Source: Pseudomonadota bacterium
GTDB taxonomy: Bacteria > Myxococcota_A > UBA796 > UBA9615
Length of the DNA: 64,000 nt
Direction of reading: 5' to 3'
Assembly: GCA_024229515.1 (NCBI GenBank)
Contig: JAAESI010000048.1
Coordinates: forward strand, 1 to 64,000
The notes beneath the pieces were generated by a model. The model had not been told where the DNA came from and made no database searches. It was given only the letters and a program-made list of their open reading frames with translations. Shown here piece by piece: positions 62,837 through 64,000 of this stretch; position 1 is the stretch's first letter, and every line of letters begins with the position of its first letter. The position numbers were made by a program, and so were the translations under genes.

Positions 62837-64000
62837 ATGGCGAAGAAGAAGAACAAGAAGAAGAACGCGGGCTCCGCGACCACCCCGCCCAAGCCCACGC
62901 CGCCGCCCCCGCCGCCGCCGTCGACCCCCGCCGCCGAGGGCGCGCCACCGCTGGGCAAGGGGTCCGCGATGGTCATCTGGGCGCTCCTGGCCCTCGCCAC
63001 CGGGGCGGCCAGCTACCTCTTCTACTCGTTCACCATGCTCGAGTTCGGGCCCGCCAACTTCGAGTCCGCCTGCAAGGTCAGCGCGAACTTCGACTGCGAC
63101 GCCTTGAACACCTCCGAGTTCGGGAAGATCGCCGGCATCCCCATCACGGTGTTCGCGATCCCCACCTACCTGGCGTTCGCGATCCTGGCGTGGTTCGCCT
63201 CCACGAAGGCCGACGCCACCGGCCGCGGCGCCCTCCGCCTGCTGGTGTTCGGCAGCGGCGGCGCGGTCTTGTACGGCCTCTTCCTCGTCTACGTGATGTT
63301 CTTCCGGGTCGGCACCGGCTGCCTGTACTGCCTCACCATGGACAGCGCGTCGCTGGTGACGCTGGTGCTGTCGGGCCTGGCGTGGCGCAAGACCGCCGGC
63401 GACTACGACTGGCAGACCCCGGCGCTGCGAGCGGCTGCCGCAGCCGTCGTGCTCGCGGTGCTCCTGATCGGCGGCTTCAACGTGCGCAAGGATAGGCTCC
63501 TCGCCGAGCAGCAGGCGGCGCTGACCAGCAACGACACCGCCCCCCCGACCACGGCCCCCGTCGCCGCGGGCGAGCGCGTCGAGCCCAAGAAGCTCAAGGA
63601 GGGCTGGTACCAATTCCCGGTCGAGGCCGATGACCCCTCGGTGGGACCGGCCGACGCCAAGGTCACCGTGGTCGAGTTCGCAGACTTCCAGTGCGGCTAC
63701 TGCAAGAAGCTCTTCTACTCACTGTCGCAGGTGAAGAAAAAGTATGCAGGACACGAGGATGTCCGCTTTGTCTTCAAGAACTACCCGATGTCTCCGCAGT
63801 GCAACCCGAACGTGAACAACGACAAGCACAAGTACGCCTGCGGGGCCGCGTACGCCGGGGTCTGCGCGAACCAGCAGGACAAGTTCTGGCCGATGCACGA
63901 CCTGATGTTCAAGAACCAGCACAAACTGCTGCGGAAGGACCTGGACTACTACGCCGTCGAAGCGGGCCTGAACATGAGCCAGTTCGGCTCCTGCATGAGC
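62837..64000 (+). CDS. VKOR-DsbA fusion, disulfide-forming membrane protein (runs off the window)
   Basis: Only the first 388 codons are present. The ATG follows ACGAGG. A basic N-terminus (KKKNKKKN) and a Pro-rich stretch precede a vitamin K epoxide reductase domain with about five membrane segments (residues about 45-220). The loop Cys pair is in FESACKVSANFDCDALN, and the active CxxC is in FRVGTGCLYCLTMDSASL. After a linker, a DsbA-like thioredoxin domain begins at about 275 with EFADFQCGYCKKLFY (CxxC). The VKOR part would pass electrons to quinone and reoxidise the fused thioredoxin, so one protein forms disulfides in exported proteins, replacing DsbA and DsbB. The end of the gene lies beyond the window. 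Confidence 0.88.
   Translation, partial: MAKKKNKKKNAGSATTPPKPTPPPPPPPSTPAAEGAPPLGKGSAMVIWALLALATGAASYLFYSFTMLEFGPANFESACKVSANFDCDALNTSEFGKIAGIPITVFAIPTYLAFAILAWFASTKADATGRGALRLLVFGSGGAVLYGLFLVYVMFFRVGTGCLYCLTMDSASLVTLVLSGLAWRKTAGDYDWQTPALRAAAAAVVLAVLLIGGFNVRKDRLLAEQQAALTSNDTAPPTTAPVAAGERVEPKKLKEGWYQFPVEADDPSVGPADAKVTVVEFADFQCGYCKKLFYSLSQVKKKYAGHEDVRFVFKNYPMSPQCNPNVNNDKHKYACGAAYAGVCANQQDKFWPMHDLMFKNQHKLLRKDLDYYAVEAGLNMSQFGSCMS

Overview
The window is GC-rich (roughly 70 %) and densely coded. The gene content points to a myxobacterium-like lineage (Myxococcota, formerly Deltaproteobacteria), probably uncultured. The evidence is a cluster of Hanks-type Ser/Thr kinases, a C-terminal MYXO-CTERM-type sorting signal on an Asp-rich metal-binding-repeat protein, many lipoproteins and low-complexity secreted proteins, a GTG/TTG-rich start repertoire, and a Gram-negative cytochrome c maturation (System I) operon. 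No rRNA, tRNA, CRISPR, phage or insertion sequence was recognised. Genes are packed tightly: fourteen start/stop junctions overlap by exactly 4 nt (ATGA, GTGA or TTGA), so most clusters listed here are likely translationally coupled operons.

Layout. 0.1-1.5 kb: a DUF4331-type protein split over two genes, the second half carried on a collagen-like lipoprotein. 1.6-9.4 kb: gamma-glutamyltransferase, hemB, polA (with an apparently dead proofreading domain), a histidine-kinase-like protein, an ECF sigma/anti-sigma pair and a small secreted protein. 9.4-18.3 kb: a kinase fused to a formylglycine-generating-enzyme-like domain, divergent from an operon of aldehyde dehydrogenase, DUF362 protein, sulfatase-superfamily protein, MaoC-like hydratase and a second kinase. 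18.3-23.3 kb: an ABC export cassette with a membrane-anchored coiled-coil partner, a B12-binding radical SAM protein and a chlorite-dismutase-family (HemQ-like) protein. 23.4-24.5 kb: a rearrangement scar in which a truncated kinase is fused to a fragment of a KAS III gene and faces a truncated methyltransferase.

24.5-40 kb: an FHA-GAF-adenylate cyclase, a Cys-less alkyltransferase-like protein, a lipoprotein hydrolase, a fused 5-oxoprolinase/hydantoinase, a PEGA-like secreted protein, a pilin-like protein, a third complete kinase overlapping lgt tail to tail, a YkgJ-type Cys-cluster protein and a class I aldolase. 40-47 kb: CopZ-CopA copper export, an Ig-like lipoprotein, a beta-propeller/OmpA pair resembling TolB-Pal, and the MYXO-CTERM protein. 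47-62.8 kb: one long minus-strand run reading hutU, lon, two secreted proteins, then ccmA-B-C-D-E-F-G-H-I and a pentapeptide/LprI-type protein. The window ends inside a VKOR-DsbA fusion.

Functional links. Ggt and the oxoprolinase are both gamma-glutamyl-cycle enzymes. HemB, the HemQ-like protein and the Ccm operon all concern haem supply or use. Kinases, the FHA domain and cyclic-nucleotide synthesis form a signalling theme. Lgt matches the abundance of lipoproteins.
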